Of a stretch of DNA of 64,000 bases, positions 51,141 to 60,065 are shown one piece after another. Under the pieces are notes generated by a model. It was not told the DNA's origin and searched no databases. It saw nothing but the letters and a program-made list of their open reading frames with translations. Where the stretch lies: the NCBI GenBank assembly GCA_963627615.1, contig CAVGBV010000002.1, forward strand, positions 1-64,000, written 5' to 3'. Made by a program: the position numbers and the translations under genes. This DNA comes from Faecimorpha sp963627615. GTDB taxonomy: Bacteria; Bacillota; Clostridia; Lachnospirales; Bianqueaceae. The stretch's first letter is position 1. Every line of letters begins with the position of its first letter.

Positions 51141-52314
51141 TCCGGCAGAAGAGGGGTATTCGGAGCTTCGAGGAAAGATTCAGAAGAGGCTGGGGATGGA
51201 AAAGGAAGGAAGCGACATACAGGTAAAGCGGCAGATCTATGAGGTGCTCTCTGCGGAAACACGCCGGAAGTATATCCCGGTGCAAAAGAGAGTACAGATG
51301 GGGCGGAGACTTTTTAATTCTCTGCGGAGACTTGATATTTTGCAGCCCATGCTGGAGGATCCGGAGGTTACGGAGATCATGGTCAACGGCCCGGAACATA
51401 TTTATGTCGAGCGCCAGGGGAGATTGTACAGGGCCAGGGCTCGTTTTGAATCCCGACAGAGGTTAGAGGATGTGATTCAACAGATTGTGGGACAGGTCAA
51501 CCGGCGTGTGAATGAGCTAGTACCGATTGTGGATGCCAGGCTGGCAGACGGATCCAGAATCAATGTGATCTTACCGCCGATCGCGTTGAACGGACCGATA
51601 TTGACAATTCGAAAATTCCGTAGTCAGCCGATTACCTTGCAGGAGATGATTCAATGGGGGACGTTGACAGAAGAAGCCTCCGTGTTTTTGAAGAAGCTGG
51701 TACAGAATCGTTATAATCTGTTTGTATGCGGAGGAACCGGCGCAGGCAAGACTACACTGCTGAATGTACTTGGCAATCTGATCCCGGAAGGGGAGAGGAT
51801 TATTACCATCGAGGACGCGGCGGAACTACGGTTGTCAGCACTGGACAATGTGGTAACGCTGGAGGCGCGCAGCGGAGGAATTGACGGTAAAGGGGCGGTG
51901 ACCATACGGGATCTGATCAAAACCAGTCTTCGGGCCAGGCCGGACCGTATTATTGTGGGAGAAGTGCGGGGAGCGGAAGCATTGGATATGCTAAGCGCAA
52001 TGAATACAGGGCATGAAGGGTCTCTGTCTACAGGACATGCGAATTCTACAGAAGATATGCTGTCCAGAATCGAAACCATGGTACTCATGGGAGCGGAACT
52101 TCCGGTGGAGGCGATTCGGCAGCAGATCGCCTCAGCGTTGGATATTTTTATTTATATCAGCCGAAGCGGGGGTGTACGGCGGATTACACAGATTCAACAG
52201 GTTCTGGGAATGGAGGACGGAAAGGTTCGGCTCCAGCCATTGTTTGAAATGCGGGATGGCAAGCTATGCCGTACACCAGAGCCGCTATACCGCAAAAAGG
52301 GAGAGATGCGATGA
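51115..52314 (+). CDS. tadA: TadA/CpaF-type secretion ATPase
   Basis: Type II/IV secretion motor ATPase of 399 residues that powers Flp pilus assembly. The N-terminal domain has DILQPMLEDPEVTEIMVNGPEHIYVER, typical of CpaF. Walker A is CGGTGAGKTTLLN (residues 206-213), followed by the Asp box TIEDAAELRL, Walker B LRARPDRIIVGEVRGAEALD and the His box NTGHEGSLSTGHANS. All motifs are complete. It starts inside tadZ and overlaps tadB by an ATGA, so translation is coupled through this stretch. Confidence 0.95.
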   Translation: MNEYGSLYDPAEEGYSELRGKIQKRLGMEKEGSDIQVKRQIYEVLSAETRRKYIPVQKRVQMGRRLFNSLRRLDILQPMLEDPEVTEIMVNGPEHIYVERQGRLYRARARFESRQRLEDVIQQIVGQVNRRVNELVPIVDARLADGSRINVILPPIALNGPILTIRKFRSQPITLQEMIQWGTLTEEASVFLKKLVQNRYNLFVCGGTGAGKTTLLNVLGNLIPEGERIITIEDAAELRLSALDNVVTLEARSGGIDGKGAVTIRDLIKTSLRARPDRIIVGEVRGAEALDMLSAMNTGHEGSLSTGHANSTEDMLSRIETMVLMGAELPVEAIRQQIASALDIFIYISRSGGVRRITQIQQVLGMEDGKVRLQPLFEMRDGKLCRTPEPLYRKKGEMR

Positions 52315-53048
52315 AGGACTATAGAAAGTACCGGATGAGCGGGAGAGAATGTTTGGCAGCAGCGGGAGCAGGTGGGGGGATAGCGTATGCCGCGGCAGTC
52401 CTTTTCTTTCCCAATCTGCTGCTGAGATGGAGTGCTGTGCTGGCAAGTGGCGGGGCCGCTGTTTACTTCTGGAGAAGATACCGATGTGTGCAGCAACAAA
52501 AGCAACTGCGGTATGAATTCCGAGAATTCCTGGGGATGATGGCTGCTGTTCTACGGGCAGGCAGATCGGTAGAGGGCGCGGTGGCTGCGGTATATGAGGA
52601 TATGGAAGAGGCCGAATCTACATTGATGTATGAAGAAACGCGGGGAATTCTGCATGGTCTGCAGCTTCAGATCCCTGTAGAGAAGTTGTTTCGTGAGTTG
52701 GGAGAACGCAGTGGGCTTTCAGAGATACAGGAGTTTGCGGAGATCTTGTATATCAGTAAACGGAGTCGGGGAGAACTTACAGATGTTATGGAACATACAG
52801 TACAGATACTGGAGGATAAGATGGAGGCCGAAGAGGAACTGCGAGTTGTCTTGGCCAAGAGAAAGATGGAACAAAGGATTTTGACAGGAATGCCATTTGG
52901 CGTGATCGCGATGCTTTTTGTCATGTCTCCGGAGTACCTGGAACCATTATATACATATACAGGAGGGCGCATAGTAATGGTAGCGTGCGCAGGACTTATG
53001 GCAGTCAGCCTGTGGATGGCCGGCAGAATTATGAGGGTGCAGATATAA
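52311..53048 (+). CDS. tadB: TadB-type inner membrane platform protein
   Basis: A 245-residue T2SSF-type membrane protein. Two N-terminal hydrophobic segments (residues 13-57) precede a cytoplasmic helical T2SSF domain (FREFLGMMAAVLRAGRSVEGAVAAVYED ... LSEIQEFAEILYISKRSRGELTDVM) and two C-terminal membrane segments. It should pair with TadC as the platform that the TadA ATPase turns. ATG 52311 overlaps the tadA stop, and the downstream tadC ATG overlaps its stop (TAATG). Confidence 0.88.
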   Translation: MKDYRKYRMSGRECLAAAGAGGGIAYAAAVLFFPNLLLRWSAVLASGGAAVYFWRRYRCVQQQKQLRYEFREFLGMMAAVLRAGRSVEGAVAAVYEDMEEAESTLMYEETRGILHGLQLQIPVEKLFRELGERSGLSEIQEFAEILYISKRSRGELTDVMEHTVQILEDKMEAEEELRVVLAKRKMEQRILTGMPFGVIAMLFVMSPEYLEPLYTYTGGRIVMVACAGLMAVSLWMAGRIMRVQI

Positions 53049-54433
53049 TGCTGCGGATGTGGGTACTATTAGTGCTGATCGGGATATGGATCGCTGCATG
53101 CTGTATGAAAGGAAAAGAAACACGAGAAGGAGCGAAAACACAGGTGATGCCGGAGTGGTGGCTGCGGCCGTTTTATCCCGTAGGGAAGCTCTGGATTCGG
53201 GTGTACCGGAGACAACCGGCACAGAATCCGTCATTGATCCGGCAGTTGACGTACTTATATCCGGAAGCGCCGGAAGAGAAGCTGTATCAGGAATATCGCG
53301 CTCGGATGGCGACGCAGGTTTTTACGGGACTTTTGCTGAGCGGCATCCTTTTGGCAGCTGCGGGAGGGACAACGCACTCAGAGGAGATGTATACACTACC
53401 CCGCCCGGCATACGGGAAAAAGGATCAGACACGGACGATGCTTGTATCGGCAGAAGGAGAGGAAGAAATACAGATACGGGTCAAGGTCCCGCAAAAAGAA
53501 GTGGACAGTGAACAGGCGGGAGAGAATATCAAGTCGGCAATCCGCCAACTGGAAGAATACGTACAGGGGATGGAGAAGCTTCAGCTTCCGGCAAAAATAG
53601 GGGATGTGGCAATACAATATGAGGACACGGGTGAGGTTCGGATACGGGAGGATGGGAGCATACGATTGACGGGAGCGGGAAACGGCCCGTTCCGGATAAC
53701 GGCGCTTCTAAGCTGCGGCCAATATCATGCAGCGTATGATTTGGATTTTACAGTGCCGGAGGCGGAAGAGGTTAGCTTTACACAGCAGGTGCAGGAGGCT
53801 CTGCAAGGAGCGGAATTGACAGAAGAGACATTGATCCTGCCGTCATTATTGGGACAGAAGCAGTTGTCCTGGTACCTTCCGGAAAAGCAGTCTGAGGGGC
53901 GAAGCGGTATTCTGCTTGTGGTGCTGCTGCCTGTTATACTGCCAATAGTTCGGCGATTGGAGTTAAGACGGCAGGAAAAGAAGAAAAAAAGGCAAATGGA
54001 GCGGGCCTATCCGTTGATGATTCAAAAGCTGACAGTCTACCTGGGGGCGGGGCTTAGCATACAGAACGCGTGGGATCGCATAACAGAATCCGGCGACAGG
54101 AGGGAGCCGCTGATTATGGAGATGAACGCGACCAGGGTCCAGATGCGCAACGGCATGCCGCAGCAGGAAGCACTACGGCAGTTTGGACGTAGAGTTCAGG
54201 ATCCGCAGCTGCGCAGGCTGGCGAATATGTTATATCGAAACCTCCGAAGGGGTGACGAATTTTTGTTGGAGCGGTTAAAGGAGATGAACAGTGAGGCGTG
54301 GGAGGAACATAAGAAAAGGGTCCGGATCCAGTCGGAAGAAGCGGAAACCAAGCTGCTTGTACCGATGATTCTCATGCTGACAGTCATCCTGATGATCATT
54401 CTTACACCAGCCATGCTGACGATGAATTTGTAA
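53048..54433 (+). CDS. tadC: TadC-type platform protein with large inserted extracytoplasmic domain
   Basis: A 461-residue platform protein. The membrane segments and C-terminal T2SSF domain (ERAYPLMIQKLTVYLGAGLSIQNAWDRI, residues 320-461) are TadC-like. Between transmembrane segments at about residues 90-106 and 287-302 lies a 175-residue soluble insertion with strand-rich sequence (EEIQIRVKVPQKEVD, EDTGEVRIREDGSIRLTG) that should face outside the cell. TadC is usually about 300 residues, so this insertion accounts for the extra size. It may contact the wall or the pilus, but its function is unknown. Confidence 0.83.
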   Translation: MLRMWVLLVLIGIWIAACCMKGKETREGAKTQVMPEWWLRPFYPVGKLWIRVYRRQPAQNPSLIRQLTYLYPEAPEEKLYQEYRARMATQVFTGLLLSGILLAAAGGTTHSEEMYTLPRPAYGKKDQTRTMLVSAEGEEEIQIRVKVPQKEVDSEQAGENIKSAIRQLEEYVQGMEKLQLPAKIGDVAIQYEDTGEVRIREDGSIRLTGAGNGPFRITALLSCGQYHAAYDLDFTVPEAEEVSFTQQVQEALQGAELTEETLILPSLLGQKQLSWYLPEKQSEGRSGILLVVLLPVILPIVRRLELRRQEKKKKRQMERAYPLMIQKLTVYLGAGLSIQNAWDRITESGDRREPLIMEMNATRVQMRNGMPQQEALRQFGRRVQDPQLRRLANMLYRNLRRGDEFLLERLKEMNSEAWEEHKKRVRIQSEEAETKLLVPMILMLTVILMIILTPAMLTMNL

Positions 54434-54445
54434 GGAGGGAATAAC

Positions 54446-54652
54446 ATGAAGCAAGGAGAGAAAATGACACATCCGCATTGGCTCTGGCAGAGCTACAGGG
54501 CAATGGGCACGATTGAGGTTACGTTGATCATTATTATTCTGATCGCGTTGGTCCTGATGTTCAAAGGGACAATTGTTGATTTTGTCGCGGGGATTTTGGA
54601 TGGAATTGAACTACAGGGCGAGGATTTCGATCCGGCGCAGATTGCAAAGTAA
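54446..54652 (+). CDS. Flp1-like type IVb prepilin
   Basis: A 68-residue pilin candidate. A basic leader ends at AMG, followed by TIEVTLIIIILIALVLMFKGTIV, the hydrophobic N-terminal helix of Flp1-like pilins with the Glu needed for assembly. A short acidic tail follows (GIELQGEDFDPAQIAK). The prepilin peptidase encoded downstream should cut after the Gly. It is the only major-pilin-like gene in the operon and therefore the probable main pilus subunit. AAGGAGGG precedes the ATG. Confidence 0.85.
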   Translation: MKQGEKMTHPHWLWQSYRAMGTIEVTLIIIILIALVLMFKGTIVDFVAGILDGIELQGEDFDPAQIAK

Positions 54653-54653
54653 A

Positions 54654-55145
54654 ATGAGAAAAGGCTGTGCGGGTGAAATGGTATTGGAGATGGCGATCTT
54701 ATTCCCGGTGCTGTTTCTATTGTGGATGGGATTATTGTATGTTCTGATTGAAATCGCGGAAAAGGGCATGACAGAGGCGATCTGCAACCAAAGCGTCATG
54801 ATGTGCAGAGAACTGGAGAGAGGAGACATGCAATCTGCGGTGGAAAAACTGGCACAGCAGTATTGTTCCGGCTCCGGACTGCCGATCCGATTTGTCAGGG
54901 CGGAAGTATCGGTGCAGGAGGAGGTGTTTCACACCCGAATTACGGTATCTTTGGAAACGGAGAACCTTCTATGGCGGCACAAGAGTTTTTATACGGCACA
55001 TACAGCATATAGGACTGGAAATGCGGACCTGCGGAATCGGATGGATCTCATCTGGGAGGCAGGAGAAAAGCTGCCGATCGTGGGAGACGTGTTGAGAAAG
55101 TATCAGGAGGAGCTCGCAAGGATTAAGGAACAATTATCGGAGTAG
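54654..55145 (+). CDS. TadE-like pseudopilin 1
   Basis: A 163-residue TadE-like minor pilin. MRKGCAGEMVLEMAILFPVLFLLWMGLLYVLIEI is the typical short leader plus hydrophobic helix with a conserved Glu. The remainder is a small soluble domain with three or four cysteines. The ATG follows the Flp stop by one base and has no good Shine-Dalgarno, so it likely depends on translation of the pilin gene. An earlier in-frame start inside the pilin gene is rejected. Confidence 0.82.
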   Translation: MRKGCAGEMVLEMAILFPVLFLLWMGLLYVLIEIAEKGMTEAICNQSVMMCRELERGDMQSAVEKLAQQYCSGSGLPIRFVRAEVSVQEEVFHTRITVSLETENLLWRHKSFYTAHTAYRTGNADLRNRMDLIWEAGEKLPIVGDVLRKYQEELARIKEQLSE

Positions 55146-55155
55146 GAGGAATACG

Positions 55156-57180
55156 ATGCACAGGAAAAGGTATCAGGGAAGCTTTACGGTGTACTTTGTA
55201 TTGATTGTGACAGTGGCGCTGAGCCTTTTCCTGATTCTGCTGTGGGCGGCAAAGCAGTGGATTGGGCATAACGATGCGTTTCGGGCAACGCAGACGGCGG
55301 GACAAAGTGTTCTTAGCAGCTATCATGGAGAGCTTGCGGAGCGTTACGGACTGTATGGAACAAGTATCGAGAAGCTGCGACAGAGGCTGGAGGGCTGGAT
55401 TGAGGCCAATATTCAGTTCCCTGTCGAACGGCTGTATCAGCAGCCGGCCTATCTGGTATCGCCGCGGAAGCTTTGGAACGGGATATTTCATTATGAGCTT
55501 CAATCCGTAGAGGTAACAGGAATAGAGAGCCTCAGGGAACCAGAAGCATTGCTGCGGCAGGTGGAGAACTTTATGAAATACAGGCTTGCACAGGAGGGAC
55601 TGGAGATTTTGATGGAGCAACTGGGAATGGTCCGTCAGTCTTCAGAGGGAGCGGGACTGCAGGCACAGTATGCAGGAATACAGAGAATCCTGGGGGATTA
55701 CAACAACGATTATGGCCAGTTGATTCGGCTGCTGTACCCGGAAGGAGAAGCCGTATATGTGACGATGACACAACAGGAAGAATACCGGCCGCAAAGACTT
55801 CTGGAGGCAGTCAGGAGCATGCGGGACAGGGTGACTGATGAAGCTGTGGAGATACTGGCGTTATGGCAGGAAAATGGATATGACCTTATGTGTAAGAATC
55901 AGGAAGCACTCTCATGTCTGGAGCAATTGGAGGAACTTCTCGAAGACTTACAGAGAAGAATCGCGCATTGGGAGAATACCCTGCAGCAACTATCAGAAGA
56001 GAGAAGAAACGAAGAGAGCGTACAGAGGATGATTCGGAAAATCAGTCAGGTGCAGCAGGAGTTGTGGGGGCTTCATGATGAGATACCACAGCTTCGGCAG
56101 ATTCTGAAGAAAAACCAGACAGTAGTGGAGCCGCTGGAGGCGAGCGCGCAGCGGATCCTTGGACAGTTGAATACGTCCGAGAACGCGGATGAAAATGCGT
56201 TGGAGCAAATGGAGGAGGCCGCAGAACGGTTCCTGCAATATGACGGGAAAATAGAACTGCAATATGAAAAAAATGAAGGGAGCGGGAAGATGGAGCTTGG
56301 GAGGCTCTGGAAGTGGTTGAAAAAGTGGAGGGTCGATCTGAAAAAATATGGAGAGGATACGGCGCTGTTTGAGGGCGGTACGGAGTATCAGGAGGATGAA
56401 GACCTGGAGAAAGCCCTGGGGCAGTCAATGGAAAGAGTGGAGGAAGGAAGCGGACAAGGGATTATAGAAAAGCTGCTGTTGGTTGAATATGCGGTTGGGA
56501 TGTTTCAGAGCCTGGAAGATCAGATACGCAGAGAAGAGGGGAAGACTGCGCAGAATCTCAGAGGTAAGAATTATGGAGAGGGGATCTTTCGGAATGAAAC
56601 GGAATATTTGATACAGGGCAGTGCCAATGAATATGATAACCTTCGGAGTGTTGAGATGCAGATCCTGGGGATACGGATGGTTATGAATATGGCGTATCTG
56701 GCATCAAGCCCGGAGAAACAGACGGTATTGCAAGGTGCGGCCGCGGGAATCGGAGGAATTATTGCACCCGGGATAGGAACGACAGTGATCTATGGCGCAC
56801 TGATGTTTTTGTGGAGCGCCGCGGAATCCTATGTGGATTACGCCTCTTTGGTACAGGGAGGCAGAGTCCCGATCTTCAAGACAGAGGTTTCGTGGAGAAC
56901 CGATCTGGAATCAATCCTTAAAGAAGCTGCGGATGTGATGGAAGGAAACACGGAACGAGAGGAGGAGGGCCTGGACTACGAGATGTATCTGCGAATGTTG
57001 CTGCTTATGCAGGATACAGATACGCTCCTGGAACGGATAGGAAGTGTAATACAGTTTAATCTTCATAAAAATGATAGAGATTTTTTGCTTGCGGACATGG
57101 CGGTCGCTTTTGAAGTCCGGACGGTATTGCAGGGATGGGACGGAGTATATGGAGCAAAGGCATTTTTGGAATATCGGTAA
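55156..57180 (+). CDS. DUF5702-type Tad-associated membrane protein
   Basis: A 674-residue protein with an N-terminal TadE-like helix (GSFTVYFVLIVTVALSLFLILLWAAKQW) and a long soluble, mainly helical region with several heptad-like stretches (residues 230-330: EEVLQRRIAHWENTLQQL-type). A further hydrophobic Gly-rich segment lies near residues 530-560 (GAAAGIGGIIAPGIGTTVIYGALMF). This architecture matches the DUF5702 proteins regularly found in Lachnospiraceae Tad loci. Role unknown, probably a minor pilin or assembly factor. AGGAGG lies before the ATG. Confidence 0.78.
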   Translation: MHRKRYQGSFTVYFVLIVTVALSLFLILLWAAKQWIGHNDAFRATQTAGQSVLSSYHGELAERYGLYGTSIEKLRQRLEGWIEANIQFPVERLYQQPAYLVSPRKLWNGIFHYELQSVEVTGIESLREPEALLRQVENFMKYRLAQEGLEILMEQLGMVRQSSEGAGLQAQYAGIQRILGDYNNDYGQLIRLLYPEGEAVYVTMTQQEEYRPQRLLEAVRSMRDRVTDEAVEILALWQENGYDLMCKNQEALSCLEQLEELLEDLQRRIAHWENTLQQLSEERRNEESVQRMIRKISQVQQELWGLHDEIPQLRQILKKNQTVVEPLEASAQRILGQLNTSENADENALEQMEEAAERFLQYDGKIELQYEKNEGSGKMELGRLWKWLKKWRVDLKKYGEDTALFEGGTEYQEDEDLEKALGQSMERVEEGSGQGIIEKLLLVEYAVGMFQSLEDQIRREEGKTAQNLRGKNYGEGIFRNETEYLIQGSANEYDNLRSVEMQILGIRMVMNMAYLASSPEKQTVLQGAAAGIGGIIAPGIGTTVIYGALMFLWSAAESYVDYASLVQGGRVPIFKTEVSWRTDLESILKEAADVMEGNTEREEEGLDYEMYLRMLLLMQDTDTLLERIGSVIQFNLHKNDRDFLLADMAVAFEVRTVLQGWDGVYGAKAFLEYR

Positions 57181-58129
57181 AAAGGGTTCCTATACAGTAG
57201 AGGCGGCAATGATATTCCCGGTATTTATTCTTATGTGGGTACCTTTTCTGTATTTGATGCGGTATTGTATCCTGTATGAGAATCTGCGCGCGGAGATTCA
57301 CCAGACAGCGATGGTTCTGTCAGACACAGGTTATCTGTTTCAGAGAGCAGGGCTAAAAGAAATTCAGGATACTGTGTGGAGAGAGGAAGAAGCGGCAGGA
57401 ACGCCGGAAACGGCATCGGTATGGCTGAATCATTTTGGAGAAGCAGGAAGATGGATTCAAGGAGCATTGTCCTTATGCAGCCGTATTCTGGAAGGCGGAA
57501 TCGACCGGGAGATTTGGCAGTTTACAGTGAATCAGGCAGGTCAGTGGATTACAGGCCAATGGCTGGCAGATCTTCGGACAGAGGAAGATTGGATCGCACT
57601 GGGAGGCGACCAGGCGCCGCAGCTGACATATTCTGAATTCTTTTACACGGATTCCTATGGAGACGACCAGATATGCCTGATTGCTTATGTTGATGTCCAT
57701 TGGCCGGATCCCGCCGGCTTTTTCAAAGAGCGGCGGATTGCCGTCAGCACACGGATCCGGGCTTTTACAGGGTTCTATACAATGACAGAAGCGGATGAGG
57801 ATGCGGACTCGACGGGAAAGGATCCGGAACAGAAGGTATACTATCGAATTGGAAACGGAAAACGATATCATACATTGGATTGCTATTTGATTCAAAAAGA
57901 CATTCGAACATTGGAGAAAAAGAGCGCAGAAGCGCAGGGATATCAGGTATGCGAGGATTGCGGCGGCGATTCGGATATGGTTTGGGTAACGCTAAGGGGG
58001 ACAAGGTATCATAAAAAGGGCTGTGCACACCTCTTTCCGGCAGTCCACGCACTGACAGAAGCAGAATTGCGCAGTGGAAAATATACGCCATGCAGACTCT
58101 GCCAAGGAGAACAACAATGGTTTTCATGA
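57149..58129 (+). CDS. TadE-like pseudopilin 2 with two Ada-like metal-binding modules
   Basis: A 326-residue protein. KKGSYTVEAAMIFPVFILMWVPFLYLMRY is a clear TadE leader and helix. The middle is a beta-rich domain of unknown type. The C-terminal 96 residues contain two copies of a Y-H-x3-C ... C-x2-C pattern (RYHTLDC...CEDC at 239-271; RYHKKGC...PCRLC at 286-318), like the zinc-binding element of Ada and of some secreted nucleases. This is unusual for a pilin-like protein. The ATG lies inside the end of the previous gene after GGACGGAG. Confidence 0.78.
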   Translation: MEQRHFWNIGKKGSYTVEAAMIFPVFILMWVPFLYLMRYCILYENLRAEIHQTAMVLSDTGYLFQRAGLKEIQDTVWREEEAAGTPETASVWLNHFGEAGRWIQGALSLCSRILEGGIDREIWQFTVNQAGQWITGQWLADLRTEEDWIALGGDQAPQLTYSEFFYTDSYGDDQICLIAYVDVHWPDPAGFFKERRIAVSTRIRAFTGFYTMTEADEDADSTGKDPEQKVYYRIGNGKRYHTLDCYLIQKDIRTLEKKSAEAQGYQVCEDCGGDSDMVWVTLRGTRYHKKGCAHLFPAVHALTEAELRSGKYTPCRLCQGEQQWFS

Positions 58130-58557
58130 TAATTCTTGTGGGGATACTGTTTATGATGGCTTTGCAGGATATAAGGGTACAGGAGATACAGGGGAGAACG
58201 CTGGTCTTCTATAGTGTTACAGGAATTGTTACAGCAGGAATTCGTTTCTTTGGATATGGGCAGATACCGGCAGGGGCGGACGCGCTGCTGCTGGGGGGCT
58301 TGCTTCTTATTCTGCGCAGAGTATCCAGAGACGGAGTGGGGACTGCGGATTTTTGGATACTTGCCGGATTGCCGCTGTTTCTTGATGCCGATGCTATGTG
58401 GATGGGAATTGCGGCGTCCATGCCGTTGCTGCTGCTTACAGCATTGTGTACCTATTGGGAGGAAAGGGATAGATGCGCAGGAATTCCTTATATTCCTTTT
58501 TTGACGGCGGGCATGTTTATTGAAATGTGGAGGAGAATAGGAGATGGCTTTTTTTAA
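58117..58557 (+). CDS. TadV/CpaA-like prepilin peptidase
   Basis: A 146-residue membrane aspartyl protease of the type IV prepilin peptidase family (catalytic domain only). The two expected aspartates are in ALQDIRVQEI and in GVGTADFWILAG, which stands in place of the common GxGD. Four or five hydrophobic segments follow. It should cleave the Flp1-like prepilin and perhaps both TadE-like leaders. ATG 58117 comes seven bases after AAGGAG, and an in-frame ATG at 58090 is less likely. It overlaps genes on both sides. Confidence 0.85.
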   Translation: MVFMIILVGILFMMALQDIRVQEIQGRTLVFYSVTGIVTAGIRFFGYGQIPAGADALLLGGLLLILRRVSRDGVGTADFWILAGLPLFLDADAMWMGIAASMPLLLLTALCTYWEERDRCAGIPYIPFLTAGMFIEMWRRIGDGFF

Positions 58558-59233
58558 GGACTTTTATACAGAACAGGGAAAACACTGTCTGCAAGTGACA
58601 ACAGAACGAGACGCATGGGTGGAATATCAGGCACAGATGATATACAGAGCGAGGCTGCCGTGGTTCCCGCCGTGTCAGATCTTTTCCGAGGAACAACGAG
58701 TAGTATATGATCTGTCCGAATGTATAGCGATCTCAGCATATCCTATTTTACCGTCCGGAGAATTGGAGAAAGTGGCTGAAATGCTCCGAAAATTTATAGA
58801 AGCATGCCAACCATATCTACTAAGCGCCGAAAATTGCAGCCGGGAACTCAAACACCTATTTTGGAACACAAGAACGGCTCAGCTGCAATGCATCTACATT
58901 CCGGAACCGAGCCGGGAAGAACCGGAAGAATGGCGCCGGGATATATGGAAAGGGATGATTCAAAATGCAGTGGAGCAATGCTGGCCGGAGGAAGAATTGC
59001 TCAGCTGTTATCGGTTTTATTTGGCGGTCGGAAAAGGAGAGAAAGAAGCCGCCGTTGAGGAGAAGCAGGAGCGCACAGGCATAGCGGAACAGCAGATCCA
59101 TGCGGCTAAGATGGCCAGGTTCGCGTTATGGGATGAACTGGCAGAAGAAGAGGATGCGGAGGAAGAACCCGGAGCGGTCGTACAGCGGGTAAAGGGGAAG
59201 GTGCGGCAGTTCTTCAACAGAAAAGAAAAATAA
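58544..59233 (+). CDS. DUF6382-like cytoplasmic protein
   Basis: A 229-residue soluble protein without membrane segments. The N-terminal 130 residues (KHCLQVTTERDAWVEYQAQMIYRARLPWF, VVYDLSECIAISAYPI, LQCIYIPEP) resemble the DUF6382 domain that often precedes FHA domains in Tad loci of Lachnospiraceae. Here no FHA domain follows, only an acidic, then basic tail (EEEDAEEEPGA ... VRQFFNRKEK). It may be a shortened regulator of pilus assembly. The ATG directly overlaps the peptidase gene end. Last gene of the operon. Confidence 0.62.
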   Translation: MAFFKDFYTEQGKHCLQVTTERDAWVEYQAQMIYRARLPWFPPCQIFSEEQRVVYDLSECIAISAYPILPSGELEKVAEMLRKFIEACQPYLLSAENCSRELKHLFWNTRTAQLQCIYIPEPSREEPEEWRRDIWKGMIQNAVEQCWPEEELLSCYRFYLAVGKGEKEAAVEEKQERTGIAEQQIHAAKMARFALWDELAEEEDAEEEPGAVVQRVKGKVRQFFNRKEK

Positions 59234-59234
59234 G

Positions 59235-59263
59235 TTGTTTTTTGGAGAGGAGATTGCTATAAT
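59235..59263 (+). promoter_or_regulatory. Promoter of the methyltransferase-hslO operon
   Basis: TTGTTT, 17-base spacer, TATAAT with extended -10 TGC, right after the last Tad gene. Confidence 0.7.
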
Positions 59264-59298
59264 ATATAGAAGTAAAATATACAGCTGGAGGTGGAGCG

Positions 59299-60063
59299 AT
59301 GTACCAGCAATTTGCAGAGGTGTACGATGAGTTTATGCAAGAGGTGCCTTATTCCCAGTGGGCAGATTATATAGAGAAAATCTGGAGGAATCAGGGGCAG
59401 AGTCCGGAACTGGTGTTGGATCTTGCGTGTGGGACCGGGAGTCTGAGTATTGAATTGGCACAGCGCGGCTATGATATAATCGGAATCGATCAGTCGCAGG
59501 ACATGCTGGGACAAGCCAGAGAAAAGGCCGATGAAGCGGGGACATCCATTTTGTTTCTGGAACAGGATATGCAGGAGTTTGAGCTATATGGAACCGTGGA
59601 TTCTATTATCTGTACATGTGATAGCCTGAACTATTTGCTGGAAGCGGAGGATGTTCGTAAGGTCTTTCGGATGGCGGATAACTACCTCAATCCCGGCGGG
59701 CTCTTCATCTTTGATGTAAACACAGAATACAAGTTCCGGCAGATTCTCGGTGAAAGGACAATCGCGGAAACTTATGAAGATGCGGCTTATATCTGGCAGA
59801 ATTATTATTATGAAGATGAAAAAATAAATGAATATCAGGTGACTTTTTTTCAGAAGCAGGAAACGGGAGATCTGTACAGCCGTGAGGAAGAGACGCATTA
59901 TGAGAGAGCATATGACCGAGCGGAGCTGACAGACTGGTTGGAGGAGGCTGGACTTCGGGTAGTGGGAGTCTACGATGCTTTCACTATGGAGGAGCCGGGA
60001 CCGTCCAGTGAGCGGATCTGCTATGTGGCTGCGGAACAGAAAAAGGGGAAAAGGAGCGAATAA
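59299..60063 (+). CDS. Class I SAM-dependent methyltransferase
   Basis: A 254-residue methyltransferase. Motif I is VLDLACGTGSLSIELAQRG, motif II IGIDQSQDMLGQA, and later strands are VDSIICTCDSLNYLLE and NPGGLFIFDVNTEYKF. This resembles the small-molecule methyltransferase group annotated as YqeM-like in Firmicutes; the substrate is unknown. AGCTGGAGGTGG precedes the ATG. It is followed after two bases by hslO, with which it probably shares a transcript. Confidence 0.88.
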   Translation: MYQQFAEVYDEFMQEVPYSQWADYIEKIWRNQGQSPELVLDLACGTGSLSIELAQRGYDIIGIDQSQDMLGQAREKADEAGTSILFLEQDMQEFELYGTVDSIICTCDSLNYLLEAEDVRKVFRMADNYLNPGGLFIFDVNTEYKFRQILGERTIAETYEDAAYIWQNYYYEDEKINEYQVTFFQKQETGDLYSREEETHYERAYDRAELTDWLEEAGLRVVGVYDAFTMEEPGPSSERICYVAAEQKKGKRSE

Positions 60064-60065
60064 TA

